Source: CAZJKE01 sp964546585 (GTDB lineage Bacteria > Planctomycetota > Phycisphaerae > Phycisphaerales > SM1A02). From it: a stretch of 18,848 nucleotides of DNA. The stretch spans positions 1-18,848 of the forward strand of contig CAZJKE010000040.1 in the NCBI GenBank assembly GCA_964546585.1, read 5' to 3'. This document shows positions 1 through 7,331 of the stretch, piece after piece. The translations under genes and the position numbers were made by a program. Below the pieces are notes generated by a model, which saw only the letters and a list, made by a program, of their open reading frames with translations, did no database searches and was not told where the DNA came from. The stretch's first letter is position 1. Each line of letters starts with the position of its first letter.

Positions 1-23
1 GGGTCACACCCGGGGTGTGACCC
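1..23. terminator. Perfect hairpin at the 3' end of rsmB
   Basis: Bases 1-10 (GGGTCACACC) and 14-23 (GGTGTGACCC) are exact reverse complements, giving a 10-bp stem around a 3-nt loop. The minus-strand TGA stop of rsmB (6-4) lies in one arm. A GC-rich stem at a stop codon suggests transcription termination. Whether a U-tract follows cannot be seen because the window ends here. Confidence 0.55.
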
Positions 24-1287
24 TCAGGAGGGCGGCGTACCCGCCGTCGCGCCAGGTGGAGGGGGGGGAGCCGGGGCGGCCGGTGGGGAGTGCAGATCGT
101 TCGGCAACCAACTCAAGTCCGCGGCCCTCAAGCCACCGCGTTTGCGCCTGATTCTCGGCCGGATCGATGCTGCAGGTTGCATAGAGCACATGACCCCCAG
201 AGGACACTACTCCCAACGACTCCCCTAGAATCTGACGCTGAAGTTCCACCACCGAGTTGCGGTGCGCCTCATCCAGGCGATATCGAGCCTCGGGCCTCCT
301 TGCCAGAACGCCGCTGTTGGAGCATGGCACATCCGCCAACACAAGATCAAACGGCTCCGATGGCCCTTCGCCACCGGGTTCAAGGATCGCAATCCGATCG
401 CCCAACGAGGATTGCAACAGGCTTCGCCGCTCCGAATTCGGCTCAGTTGCCGTGATCTGAGCGTCGGGAAACATGGCCAACATCTGCCGCGTCTTTGTGC
501 CGCGTCCTGCACACTGGTCGAGGATCCGCCCGGGTCGAAGGTCGCGGGCAAGTTCGAGCGCCGCGGCCGAGGTCGGGTCCTGCACACGCAGATCCGGATG
601 ATCCGAAAGAAGCGCGCCCGGGGCCTGGCCCTCCGGCAACACACCGAAACCACGCTGTTCATGCGGCTCGAGCACATCCGGAAGGGGATCCGAACCGGTC
701 AGCAGAATCGGTGGCTTGGCGATGCTGCCGATCGCCACACTCCCCGCATCCGCCTCGCCAATCGCATCCACCATCATTGCCCAACAGGCCCCAGGAAAAC
801 TTGTTTGCGTAGCAAGATTCGGAATGATCGACGTCGCCAGTCGCCAAGCAGTGCCGTCGCTTCGAACAAGTTGGTCCGAACTGGTCGGATCGCCCTCTGG
901 CATCAACTCCACTCGCAGATCCGCAATGCGCCGCAGCACGGCGTTCACATACCCAGTCGCTTTCGGCTTCTTCGCGCCATGCCGAATCCACTCGACCGCT
1001 TGATGAATCACAGCATGATCAGGAAGCCGATCCAGCAACAAGAGCTGCGCCGCGCCAACCATGAGTATCGCCTGCACCTGGTCATCGACCCGCCGCGGCT
1101 TGGTGAAGTGATCGGTCACCGCCCGCAGTGTCACCCAGCGGCGATGCACTGCGCCATCAATCGCTCTGGCAAGCGATGCATCGCGATCGTCAAGACCGTC
1201 TGTTTCAATCGGCGTCAGGTCAAGATCTGGAAACCGGCGCAGCCGATCCGCGATGCGGACTGCAGCAACGCTGCGAGCATCAGTCAT
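4..1287 (-). CDS. rsmB: 16S rRNA (cytosine-C5) methyltransferase, RsmB/Sun family
   Basis: Predicted SAM-dependent methyltransferase forming m5C in 16S rRNA (position 967 in E. coli). The protein is 427 aa from the ATG at 1287. Residues about 1-125 form an all-helical NusB-like RNA-binding domain. The rest is a Rossmann methyltransferase: SAM loop DQCAGRGTKT near residues 257-266, motif IV DVPCSNSG with Cys322, and motif VI YATCS with Cys372. These are the paired Cys of the RsmB/NOP2 family, the TCS Cys being the usual nucleophile. A GTG 30 nt upstream (1317) is in frame and would overlap metK. I prefer the ATG because it sits 4 nt after the metK stop and gives a natural N-terminus, MTDARSVAA. 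Co-transcription with metK would couple SAM synthesis to a SAM consumer. No convincing Shine-Dalgarno is visible, so translation may be coupled to metK. Confidence 0.9.
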   Translation of the reverse strand: MTDARSVAAVRIADRLRRFPDLDLTPIETDGLDDRDASLARAIDGAVHRRWVTLRAVTDHFTKPRRVDDQVQAILMVGAAQLLLLDRLPDHAVIHQAVEWIRHGAKKPKATGYVNAVLRRIADLRVELMPEGDPTSSDQLVRSDGTAWRLATSIIPNLATQTSFPGACWAMMVDAIGEADAGSVAIGSIAKPPILLTGSDPLPDVLEPHEQRGFGVLPEGQAPGALLSDHPDLRVQDPTSAAALELARDLRPGRILDQCAGRGTKTRQMLAMFPDAQITATEPNSERRSLLQSSLGDRIAILEPGGEGPSEPFDLVLADVPCSNSGVLARRPEARYRLDEAHRNSVVELQRQILGESLGVVSSGGHVLYATCSIDPAENQAQTRWLEGRGLELVAERSALPTGRPGSPPSTWRDGGYAALLRVTPRV

Positions 1288-1291
1288 GTGT

Positions 1292-2488
1292 TCAACCAGC
1301 CGTACACGCAGCGCCACATGCGGCGCGAAGTGACTCGGCCTTGTCGGTCAGTTCCCAAGAGAATGACCCGGATCCCGCCTCGCCCGGCTGCCTTCCAAAG
1401 TGGCCGTGGCACGCGGTCGGGGTGTAGATCGGTGTCAGCAGGTTGAGTGACTCGATGATGCCGCTGGGCGTGAGATCGAAGTAGTCCCGCACCAGTTCCG
1501 CGATGCGAGTCTCATCCACGCGAGCCGTTCCCTGACAATCAACACTGACTGAAACAGGCTCGTGATAGCCGATCGCGTAACTCAACTGGATCTCACAGAT
1601 GTCCGCCAATTCCGCCGCAACGACATTCTTGGCGATGTAACGAGCCATGTAGGCAGCAGAGCGATCAACCTTGGAAGGATCCTTGCCGCTGAATGCGCCG
1701 CCGCCATGCCTGCCGCGACCACCGTATGTGTCGACGATGATCTTGCGGCCGGTCAGCCCGCAGTCGCCCCTTGGTCCGCCGACCTCGAACTTTCCGGTTG
1801 GATTTACATGCAGATGCACATCGTCATTCCACCATGAACCGAGTACCGGGCGAATAATGTGCTCCGCTACGGCGTCCGTCAGCGACTCGTGATCATCCGT
1901 CCACTGCGGACCATGTTGGCTCGAGAGAACCACAGCGTTCACCCGCACTGGCGTGTTCCCCCCGTACTCAACGGTGACCTGACTCTTGGCATCCGGTCGA
2001 AGGTGCGGAATCGTGCCGCTCTGCCGAACCTCTGCCTGCCTGGCAACCAGCCGGTGGGCCAGATCAATCGGCAGCGGCATGAGCGAGTCGGTCTCGCGGC
2101 AGGCGTACCCGAACATGAGCCCTTGATCGCCGGCTCCCTGTTCGCCATGAAGACCCGCGCCGGTGTTCACTCCTTGTGCGATGTCCGGTGATTGACGGTC
2201 AAGGGTGACCATGACCGCGCAACTGTCCGCGTCGAAGCCAAGTGTCGCATCGGTGTACCCGATCTGCCGAATGGTCTCTCTTACAGTTTCCGGGATGTCG
2301 ATCCAACCATCGCAGGTGACTTCGCCGGCGATAACGACCAGTCCGGTCGTCACCATCGTTTCGGCGGCTACGCGAGAAGCGGGGTCCGTCCGAATCATCT
2401 GGTCAAGAATGGCATCCGAGATCTGATCGGCGACCTTGTCTGGGTGCCCCATGGAGACGGATTCAGATGTAAAAAGGCTGGTGGACAT
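1292..2488 (-). CDS. metK: S-adenosylmethionine synthetase
   Basis: Makes S-adenosylmethionine from methionine and ATP; cytosolic, normally a tetramer. At 398 aa it has the usual family length. Family signatures are GHPDKVADQISDAILD near the N-terminus (ATP/methionine site with the metal-binding Asp), GAGDQGLMFGYACRET (signature 1) and GGAFSGKDPSKVDRSAAY (signature 2, the glycine-rich catalytic loop). The C-terminus CHGHFGRQ...WELTDKAESLR matches the family ending. The start is ATG with an AGAAGG Shine-Dalgarno-like sequence 12 nt upstream (plus-strand 2501-2506). It is the first gene of a metK-rsmB pair and is divergent from the DUF151 gene across 153 bp. No SAM riboswitch could be recognised in that gap by eye. 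Confidence 0.97.
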   Translation of the reverse strand: MSTSLFTSESVSMGHPDKVADQISDAILDQMIRTDPASRVAAETMVTTGLVVIAGEVTCDGWIDIPETVRETIRQIGYTDATLGFDADSCAVMVTLDRQSPDIAQGVNTGAGLHGEQGAGDQGLMFGYACRETDSLMPLPIDLAHRLVARQAEVRQSGTIPHLRPDAKSQVTVEYGGNTPVRVNAVVLSSQHGPQWTDDHESLTDAVAEHIIRPVLGSWWNDDVHLHVNPTGKFEVGGPRGDCGLTGRKIIVDTYGGRGRHGGGAFSGKDPSKVDRSAAYMARYIAKNVVAAELADICEIQLSYAIGYHEPVSVSVDCQGTARVDETRIAELVRDYFDLTPSGIIESLNLLTPIYTPTACHGHFGRQPGEAGSGSFSWELTDKAESLRAACGAACTAG

Positions 2489-2589
2489 GGTGATTCGGGG
2501 CCTTCTGTGCTGTCGAGGATCTTCCGCGTGGACACCGCCGCGGCATCCATCCTTCTATCCGGATGATAGCATGAAGCGGGGCGAGGCCC

Positions 2590-2619
2590 TTGTTTCCGTC
2601 ACGAAGAACGCGCTAAGAT
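2590..2619 (+). promoter_or_regulatory. Candidate sigma-70-type promoter for the DUF151-truD pair
   Basis: A -35-like TTGTTT (2590-2595) and a -10-like TAAGAT (2614-2619) are separated by 18 bp, 22 bp before the start codon. Each is a partial match to consensus. The position in the metK/DUF151 divergent gap supports a promoter here. No equally good pair was found for metK; TATCAT read on the minus strand at 2568-2563 is the best -10 candidate. Confidence 0.4.
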
Positions 2620-2625
2620 GTAGCC

Positions 2626-2632
2626 AAGGAGG
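2626..2632 (+). promoter_or_regulatory. Strong ribosome binding site of the DUF151 gene
   Basis: AAGGAGG lies 9 nt before the ATG at 2642. It is a near-perfect Shine-Dalgarno and fixes this start. It stands out because most other genes in the window lack one. Confidence 0.85.
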
Positions 2633-2641
2633 AGACGCGAC

Positions 2642-3100
2642 ATGGCAGTTGAAATGGAGTTGTCGCGGATTCTCATCCGGGAGTTGATAAATGCCCAGAT
2701 CATCGAACTCAAGGAAGTCGATGGCGAGAGGACTTTTCCCATCGTCGTGGGTTTGCCTGAGGCCTTTGCGATCGAGCGACGGCTCAAGGGTGACGAGCCG
2801 CCCCGTCCACAGACGCATGACCTGCTTGCGTCGGTGATCATGCATCTCGGCGGCGAATTGAAACACATCGTTGTGAATGATCTCCGAGAAGGCACCTTCT
2901 TCGCGAGGTTGCACATTCAGCAAGGCGACACCATCCACGAAATTGACTCGCGGCCATCGGACGCCATCGCGATCGGCATTGCGGAGCGGGTGCCGATTTT
3001 TGTTGAGGAGCATGTCCTTGCCGAGGTTGAAGCCGATGCGTCATGGGGACAGATACCCGAGGACGATGAAGATGAACCGGAGGTCTTCGACTGGGATTGA
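2642..3100 (+). CDS. Bifunctional nuclease domain (DUF151/BFN) protein
   Basis: A 152-aa cytosolic protein that is almost entirely one DUF151 (BFN) domain. Family signatures visible are FPIVVGLPEAFAIERRL, RPQTHDLLASVI, the strand pair GTFFARLHIQQGD, and HEIDSRPSDAIAIGIAERVP followed by IFVEEHVL. The last ~20 residues are a strongly acidic tail (EDDEDEPEVFDWD). Members in plants have been reported as nucleases with both RNase and DNase activity; the bacterial role is poorly defined and is sometimes linked to stress response or to UvrB/UvrC fusions. The stop codon overlaps the TTG start of truD, so the two are probably translated together. Family assignment is secure; function is inferred only. 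Confidence 0.9.
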   Translation: MAVEMELSRILIRELINAQIIELKEVDGERTFPIVVGLPEAFAIERRLKGDEPPRPQTHDLLASVIMHLGGELKHIVVNDLREGTFFARLHIQQGDTIHEIDSRPSDAIAIGIAERVPIFVEEHVLAEVEADASWGQIPEDDEDEPEVFDWD

Positions 3101-4281
3101 GAGGAGTCATCAAGACTGTTCCGGGTGACTTTGCCGTCGAAGAGATTCCACTCTATGACCCCTGCGGCGAAGGTGACCATGTGTACATGGGTGTCCGAAA
3201 ACATGGGCGATCGCACGATGAACTGATCGCTGCCGTCGCGGCAGCGTTGGGTGTTCATCAGCGTGACATCGGTTACGCCGGTCGCAAGGACCGCCTGGCT
3301 GTTACCACGCAACAGATCTCCGTGCACATACCGGGGGCCGTAGAGTTGCCGCCGCTGAGACGCGATGACATCGAGGTGTTGTGGACGCGCCGTCACGGCA
3401 ACAAACTCAAACTTGGACACCTCCTTGGAAACCGGTTTCACATTCGGGTTCGAGGCCTCAACGCCTCGGATACGGAGTGTCTGCAGGATCGGTTGTCGAA
3501 ACTCGAACATTCCGGTCTGGCCAATGCCTTTGGTCCCCAGCGTTTCGGCATCGCGCATCATTCGCACCTTCTCGGCGAGGCATTGTTGAAGGAGGATTGG
3601 AACAAACTCGTCCAGTTACTCCTCGGCGGCGGTGGAGATTCTGCTCGGGACGCATTCGATGCCGGTGATCTCGCCGCCGCACGATCGCTCTGGCCTGCGA
3701 GATTCGTGCCCGAACGATCGGTTCTATCGGCGCTCATGAACGGGGCCAACTCACAGCGTGCGTGCGATGCGGTTCGGCGTCCGATGCGAAAATTCTGGAT
3801 CAGCGCGCTGCAGTCTGCGGCATTCAACACGCTCCTTGATCTTCGTCAGGAGGATGGCAGTTGGAACAGGATGTTGGAGGGCGATGTGGCGTGGATGCTT
3901 CCAGGTGGGCGCACATTTCTCGCAACCGCGGAAGACGCCGCCAGTGACGATGTGGCCGAACGGTTGCTTGTCGGCACGCTCTCTGCTTCCGGGCCCATGT
4001 GGGGCGCGAAGATGCGTCAGTGTTCCGGGAGACCACGGCAAATGGAGGAAGACGCGCTCGCCTCAATGGGGATTGCAGCAGATATCTTCACCTGCGCCGG
4101 AAAACTCGTGCCCGGAACACGGCGGCCGCTGAAAGTTCCGGTGCATGACACTGCGATGCACTGCGAAACTGACGACATCGGTGAATTCGTGCAACTGTCA
4201 TTTTCATTGCCAGCGGGTTCCTACGCGACGGTAGCGTTGGCGGCATTGTTCGGGTGCGAACCGGTCACCGCTTCGCCTTGA
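3097..4281 (+). CDS. truD: tRNA pseudouridine(13) synthase TruD
   Basis: Isomerises U13 of tRNA to pseudouridine. The 394-aa protein has TruD-specific motifs: N-terminal DFAVEEIP, GEGDHVYMGVRKHGRS, the catalytic motif AGRKDRLAVTTQQ with nucleophile Asp65, KLKLGHLLGNRFHIRVRGL, and NAFGPQRFG. Residues ~130-330 are the family's insertion domain and include SGPMWGAKM. The C-terminal LPAGSYATVALAALFG matches the usual ending. It is somewhat longer than E. coli TruD (349 aa). The start is a TTG at 3097 sharing TTGA with the upstream TGA stop; no ATG precedes the conserved FAVEE motif, so this rare start is preferred. A GGAGG at 3079-3083 lies 13 nt upstream. The 3' end overlaps convergent tadA by 17 bp. 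Confidence 0.93.
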   Translation: MRGVIKTVPGDFAVEEIPLYDPCGEGDHVYMGVRKHGRSHDELIAAVAAALGVHQRDIGYAGRKDRLAVTTQQISVHIPGAVELPPLRRDDIEVLWTRRHGNKLKLGHLLGNRFHIRVRGLNASDTECLQDRLSKLEHSGLANAFGPQRFGIAHHSHLLGEALLKEDWNKLVQLLLGGGGDSARDAFDAGDLAAARSLWPARFVPERSVLSALMNGANSQRACDAVRRPMRKFWISALQSAAFNTLLDLRQEDGSWNRMLEGDVAWMLPGGRTFLATAEDAASDDVAERLLVGTLSASGPMWGAKMRQCSGRPRQMEEDALASMGIAADIFTCAGKLVPGTRRPLKVPVHDTAMHCETDDIGEFVQLSFSLPAGSYATVALAALFGCEPVTASP

Positions 4282-4711
4282 AAAAATCCTGCAGCAGAGC
4301 GACACATTCGTCCTCAAGCACACCTTCCACAACCTCGCATCTGTGGTTCAGTCGCGGATCGTCAGTGATTTCATAGAGACTCCGTGATGCGCCCGACTTG
4401 GCGTCTCGCGCACCGAAGACAACTTCGTCAAGTCTGGCATTCACAATGGCGCCCGCACACATTGGACACGGTTCGAGTGTGACTACGATCGAACAATCAT
4501 GCAGCCGCCATCGACCGAGCCGCGTGGCCGCGTCAGCGATCGCAAGCATCTCGGCGTGAGCGAGGGGATCGTGATCGATCTCTCGGCGGTTGAAGCCTTC
4601 GCCCACAATTTCTCCATCCAGATGCACGACAGCGCCGACCGGCACCTCGTCCAGTGCTGCTGCGGACTCGGCCAGTTCAATGGCCCGCCGCATCATCGTC
4701 TCGTTCGTCAT
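4265..4711 (-). CDS. tadA: tRNA-specific adenosine deaminase
   Basis: Deaminates adenosine 34 of tRNA-Arg(ACG) to inosine, which is needed to read CGN codons. At 148 aa it is a standard TadA. The zinc/catalytic motif is HAE (His52, catalytic Glu54), with PCPMCAGAI providing Cys82 and Cys85. The N-terminal M(M)RRAIELAESA and VPVGAVV, and the later ARLDEVVFGARDAKSGA, are TadA-like; the last distinguishes it from cytidine or guanine deaminases. The start ATG overlaps the tatC stop as ATGA (4711-4708), so the two are translationally coupled. The 3' end overlaps truD on the other strand. Confidence 0.95.
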   Translation of the reverse strand: MTNETMMRRAIELAESAAALDEVPVGAVVHLDGEIVGEGFNRREIDHDPLAHAEMLAIADAATRLGRWRLHDCSIVVTLEPCPMCAGAIVNARLDEVVFGARDAKSGASRSLYEITDDPRLNHRCEVVEGVLEDECVALLQDFFKAKR

Positions 4712-5682
4712 GGGTCGTCCTCACGTGGTCCAGCCACACGGGATGCTGGAATCCACGCCACCATCGCGATGCCAAGTTCATACAACAGGTAGAGCGGTAT
4801 GAGCATGAGCAGCATCGAAACAGCATCCTGCGGAGTGATAAACGCAGAAGCGACGGCAAGTACAAGGAGAGCGTAACGGCGGTTCTTGCGCAGCCACTGC
4901 GGTGTCACGATGCCCATCCACCCCAGCAACAAGAGTACAAGCGGCATCTGGAACGAGAGGGCGATCGCCATCATGAGTAAGAGCACGAACGAGAGATAAC
5001 TGCTGAGTTGAAACTGTTGGGAAACCAGTGCGCCGCGATCCATGGGAAGACGCAACACATCGACGAACCCGCTCTCCGTCGCAGGAACCGCTACCTCCAA
5101 CACACCCTCCGGCATGGCGATCCATGCCTGTCCAGGATTCGCAGCCTCGGGAGATTGTTCAAGCAGTGGGATCGATCCGAGCATGTCATTCGAACCCGCC
5201 GCAAGCATCGGTTCGGCAACCGTCACGGATGACGCGAGTGACACCATGAACTCAAGAATGACCGGCAACATGACGTAGTACATCAAGGCAAGACCGGCCA
5301 GGCCAAGGATGATGCTTCCCGGGATGAGAAAATAAACGAATCGCCGCTCGTAGTGGTGCAGCCCAGGAGAAATGAACTTCCACAGTTGATACAGAATCCA
5401 TGGGCATGACACGAGTATCGCGGCGCCGAACGCAATCTTCATTTCCGCGACGAGAAACTCTGGCGGGCTGAGCACCTGCACCTGTGTTGGAAGGCCCCGT
5501 TTCGACAGAACGTCATGCAGAGGCGCAATGAACCATTTCACGATCGGATCCGCAAACAGGAAGAAGATCACGGCGAGCGGAAGCGGTGGAATAATCGCCA
5601 GAATCAGCCGATGCCGAAGCTCCTCGACATGGTCGCCGATCGACATGGTGCGATCATCGGAGTTGGGCGTTGACCAGACCAC
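4708..5682 (-). CDS. tatC: Twin-arginine translocase subunit TatC
   Basis: Inner-membrane receptor of the Tat pathway, which exports folded proteins with RR signal peptides. The 324-aa protein has six predicted TM segments (about 27-45, 82-102, 117-140, 228-243, 246-259 and 270-308, the last a pair), the N-terminal receptor motif HVEELRHR (18-25), and FITPQD (281-286) before the last helices. Two oddities: the periplasmic loop between TM3 and TM4 (about 152-225) is roughly 50 residues longer than in E. coli TatC, and the position equivalent to E. coli Glu170 is Gln245 (ALSFQMPLVLL). The start used is GTG at 5682; ATG at 5646 (MSIGDHVEELR) is a plausible alternative. Neither has a clear ribosome binding site. 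No tatA/tatB is in the window. The downstream partner is tadA (4-bp overlap). Confidence 0.93.
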   Translation of the reverse strand: MVWSTPNSDDRTMSIGDHVEELRHRLILAIIPPLPLAVIFFLFADPIVKWFIAPLHDVLSKRGLPTQVQVLSPPEFLVAEMKIAFGAAILVSCPWILYQLWKFISPGLHHYERRFVYFLIPGSIILGLAGLALMYYVMLPVILEFMVSLASSVTVAEPMLAAGSNDMLGSIPLLEQSPEAANPGQAWIAMPEGVLEVAVPATESGFVDVLRLPMDRGALVSQQFQLSSYLSFVLLLMMAIALSFQMPLVLLLLGWMGIVTPQWLRKNRRYALLVLAVASAFITPQDAVSMLLMLIPLYLLYELGIAMVAWIPASRVAGPREDDP

Positions 5683-5719
5683 GGGAATGGCACAGGATAC
5701 CGGGCCTCCCCCATCTCTT

Positions 5720-5725
5720 TATACT
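5720..5725 (+). promoter_or_regulatory. Candidate -10 element upstream of dnaJ
   Basis: TATACT lies 27 nt before the dnaJ ATG in the 70-bp tatC/dnaJ divergent gap. The same hexamer occurs before the amidase gene. No good -35 is visible at standard spacing, so this is tentative. Confidence 0.3.
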
Positions 5726-5752
5726 TGGGGATCCAAGGGGGGGTTCTACACC

Positions 5753-6673
5753 ATGGCATCCACTACTGACTACTACGAGACGCTCGGCGTTGACCGATCT
5801 GCCACTGCTGAGGAGATCCGCAAGGCCTATCGCAGGTTGGCGCGAAAGTATCACCCCGATGTCAACAAGGAGGCGGACGCCGCCACCAAGTTCGCCGAAG
5901 TGCAGGAGGCGTACGACATTCTCTCCGATGCGGAGAAGCGGAAATCCTATGATCGATTTGGAGCCGCAGGCCCCGGCGATGGCATGGGCGGTGACGGCTT
6001 CCGCGGTCCGTACAGCTGGTCCCAGCAGGGTGGAAGCGATGTCGACTTTTCCGAGGTCTTCGGCTCCATGTTCGGCGGCGGGCGGTCTCCATTCGAGGGC
6101 GGTCATGCCCACGCTCCGCCGCAGGCCGGACGCGATGTGGCTGAGAAGATCACGGTGACCTTCATGACCGCGCTCCATGGCGGCGTGGAGGAGGTTCATC
6201 TTGCAGATGGAAGCCGCGCCAAGGTCCGTATTCCCGCGGGCTTCGAACCGGGCCGCCGGCTTCGATTGAAGGGCAAGGGCGAGTCTGGAATGAGCGGTGG
6301 ACCAGCTGGCGATGTACTTCTGACCGTTGACGTTGGCGGCCACCCCTGGCTTCGCCGAAGCGGGCTCGACATCGAGATGGATGTGCCGATCAATGCTGCA
6401 GAGGCAGCACTTGGCACCTCCGTCACGCTGCCACTTCCGCTTGGCGGTACGGTTGACCTTGTTGTACCCAGCGGTGTGTCAAGCGGTCAGCGACTTCGGG
6501 TCAAGGGGCAGGGGGCCAAGAGGCCGGACGGCACAAGCGGCGACTTCTACGCCATTGTGCAGATCGTCACGCCTCCTCTTGATGACGAGTCAACCGAGTT
6601 GATGGAACAACTCAAGGAGCATCTGGGTGATGTTCGGTCGGACTGTCCATGGCGAGCCGAAGTCGATGGCTGA
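5753..6673 (+). CDS. cbpA: DnaJ-class co-chaperone, CbpA-type (no zinc finger)
   Basis: Hsp40 co-chaperone that delivers substrates to DnaK and stimulates its ATPase. The 306-aa product has a J domain at residues 5-70 with HPD at 34-36, a Gly/Phe-rich linker (~71-120, FGSMFGGGRSPFEGGHA), and a C-terminal substrate-binding region with two beta-sandwich subdomains (~125-295; KVRIPAGFEPGRRLRLKGKG and DVPINAAEAALGTSVTLPL). The four CxxCxGxG repeats of canonical DnaJ are absent, so it is a type II/CbpA-like protein; E. coli CbpA is also 306 aa. ATG 5753 is chosen over longer in-frame starts because the J domain begins there and AAGGGGGGG (5735-5743) lies 9 nt upstream. The stop overlaps queC by 8 bp. 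Confidence 0.93.
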   Translation: MASTTDYYETLGVDRSATAEEIRKAYRRLARKYHPDVNKEADAATKFAEVQEAYDILSDAEKRKSYDRFGAAGPGDGMGGDGFRGPYSWSQQGGSDVDFSEVFGSMFGGGRSPFEGGHAHAPPQAGRDVAEKITVTFMTALHGGVEEVHLADGSRAKVRIPAGFEPGRRLRLKGKGESGMSGGPAGDVLLTVDVGGHPWLRRSGLDIEMDVPINAAEAALGTSVTLPLPLGGTVDLVVPSGVSSGQRLRVKGQGAKRPDGTSGDFYAIVQIVTPPLDDESTELMEQLKEHLGDVRSDCPWRAEVDG

Positions 6674-7301
6674 AGCCGTCGTTCTTCTTTCTGGCGGGCT
6701 TGATTCGGCAACGACGCTGGCCATGGCGATTGATCGCGGCTTTGCCGCCCACGCGTTGACCTTCAACTACGGCCAGCGGCATGTTGCGGAGGTCGAGTGT
6801 GCGAAGTCGGTCGCGGAGTCGCTTGGCGTCGCATCGCATCTCATTCAGACCATCGACCTTTCCGCATGGGGCGGATCCGCATTGACCGACGACATTGATG
6901 TGCCCAAGGGTGGCGTCGGTGACGGCATCCCGGTCACCTATGTCCCTGCTCGAAACACGATTTTCCTGGCCCACGCGCTTGGGTTCGCCGAGGCTATCGG
7001 TTCCAGCGATATCTTCATCGGTGTCAACGCGGTCGACTATTCCGGGTATCCGGATTGCCGACCCGCTTTCATCGAGGCATTTGAGAGGCTTGCTGCGGTC
7101 GCCACCAGAGACGGCGTTTCAGGACACCCCACTCGTGTGCACGCGCCGCTCATTGAGATGACCAAGGCTGAGATCATTGCCGAGGGACGGCGGTTCGGCG
7201 TCAACTACGATCTCACCATGAGTTGTTATGACCCCGTTGATGGCCATCCCTGCGGCGAATGCGACGCCTGCCGCCTCCGTGCTTCCGGCTTCGCCGACTA
7301 G
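6666..7301 (+). CDS. queC: 7-cyano-7-deazaguanine synthase
   Basis: Converts 7-carboxy-7-deazaguanine to preQ0 with ATP and ammonia, in the pathway to queuosine at tRNA wobble position 34. The 211-aa protein has the N-type ATP-pyrophosphatase P-loop LSGGLDSATT near residue 9, FNYGQRH, VPARNTIFLAHALG, GVNAVDYSGYPDCRP, PLIEMTKAEII, and the C-terminal zinc site with Cys187, Cys196, Cys199 and Cys202 (SCYD...CGECDAC). Start ATG 6666 gives the standard N-terminus MAEAVVLLSGG and overlaps dnaJ as ATGGCTGA. Upstream in-frame starts at 6627 (GTG) and 6630 (ATG) follow an AAGGAG at 6614-6619 and would add 12-13 residues; they are less likely because the family begins close to the P-loop. No other queuosine gene is nearby. 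Confidence 0.95.
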   Translation: MAEAVVLLSGGLDSATTLAMAIDRGFAAHALTFNYGQRHVAEVECAKSVAESLGVASHLIQTIDLSAWGGSALTDDIDVPKGGVGDGIPVTYVPARNTIFLAHALGFAEAIGSSDIFIGVNAVDYSGYPDCRPAFIEAFERLAAVATRDGVSGHPTRVHAPLIEMTKAEIIAEGRRFGVNYDLTMSCYDPVDGHPCGECDACRLRASGFAD

Positions 7302-7302
7302 G

Positions 7303-7326
7303 GTGTCCGGGACCGGCCCCGGACAC
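7303..7326. terminator. Perfect hairpin between convergent queC and gyrB
   Basis: GTGTCCGGG (7303-7311) and CCCGGACAC (7318-7326) form a perfect 9-bp stem with a 6-nt loop (ACCGGC). It almost fills the 30-bp gap between the queC and gyrB stop codons, so it can act on both strands. Neither side is followed by a T-run, so if it terminates it is a U-tract-less hairpin. Confidence 0.65.
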
Positions 7327-7331
7327 GCTGT

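Noticed and set aside
262..1446. Long plus-strand open frame opposite rsmB
   Set aside because: It is antisense to a clear RsmB, is rich in Arg/His/Pro and has no recognisable motif. It is a GC-rich shadow frame.
2489..2641. SAM riboswitch upstream of metK
   Set aside because: The 153-bp divergent gap shows no recognisable SAM-I, SAM-II or SAM/SAH core by eye; only short inverted repeats (for example CTATC/GATAG near 2555-2569). A covariance-model search would be decisive.
5724..5737. Small hairpin CTTGG-GGAT-CCAAG before the dnaJ ribosome binding site, possible RNA thermometer
   Set aside because: The stem is only 5 bp, and if TATACT (5720-5725) is the -10 element the 5' arm would lie mostly upstream of the transcription start. 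No CIRCE element is present either.
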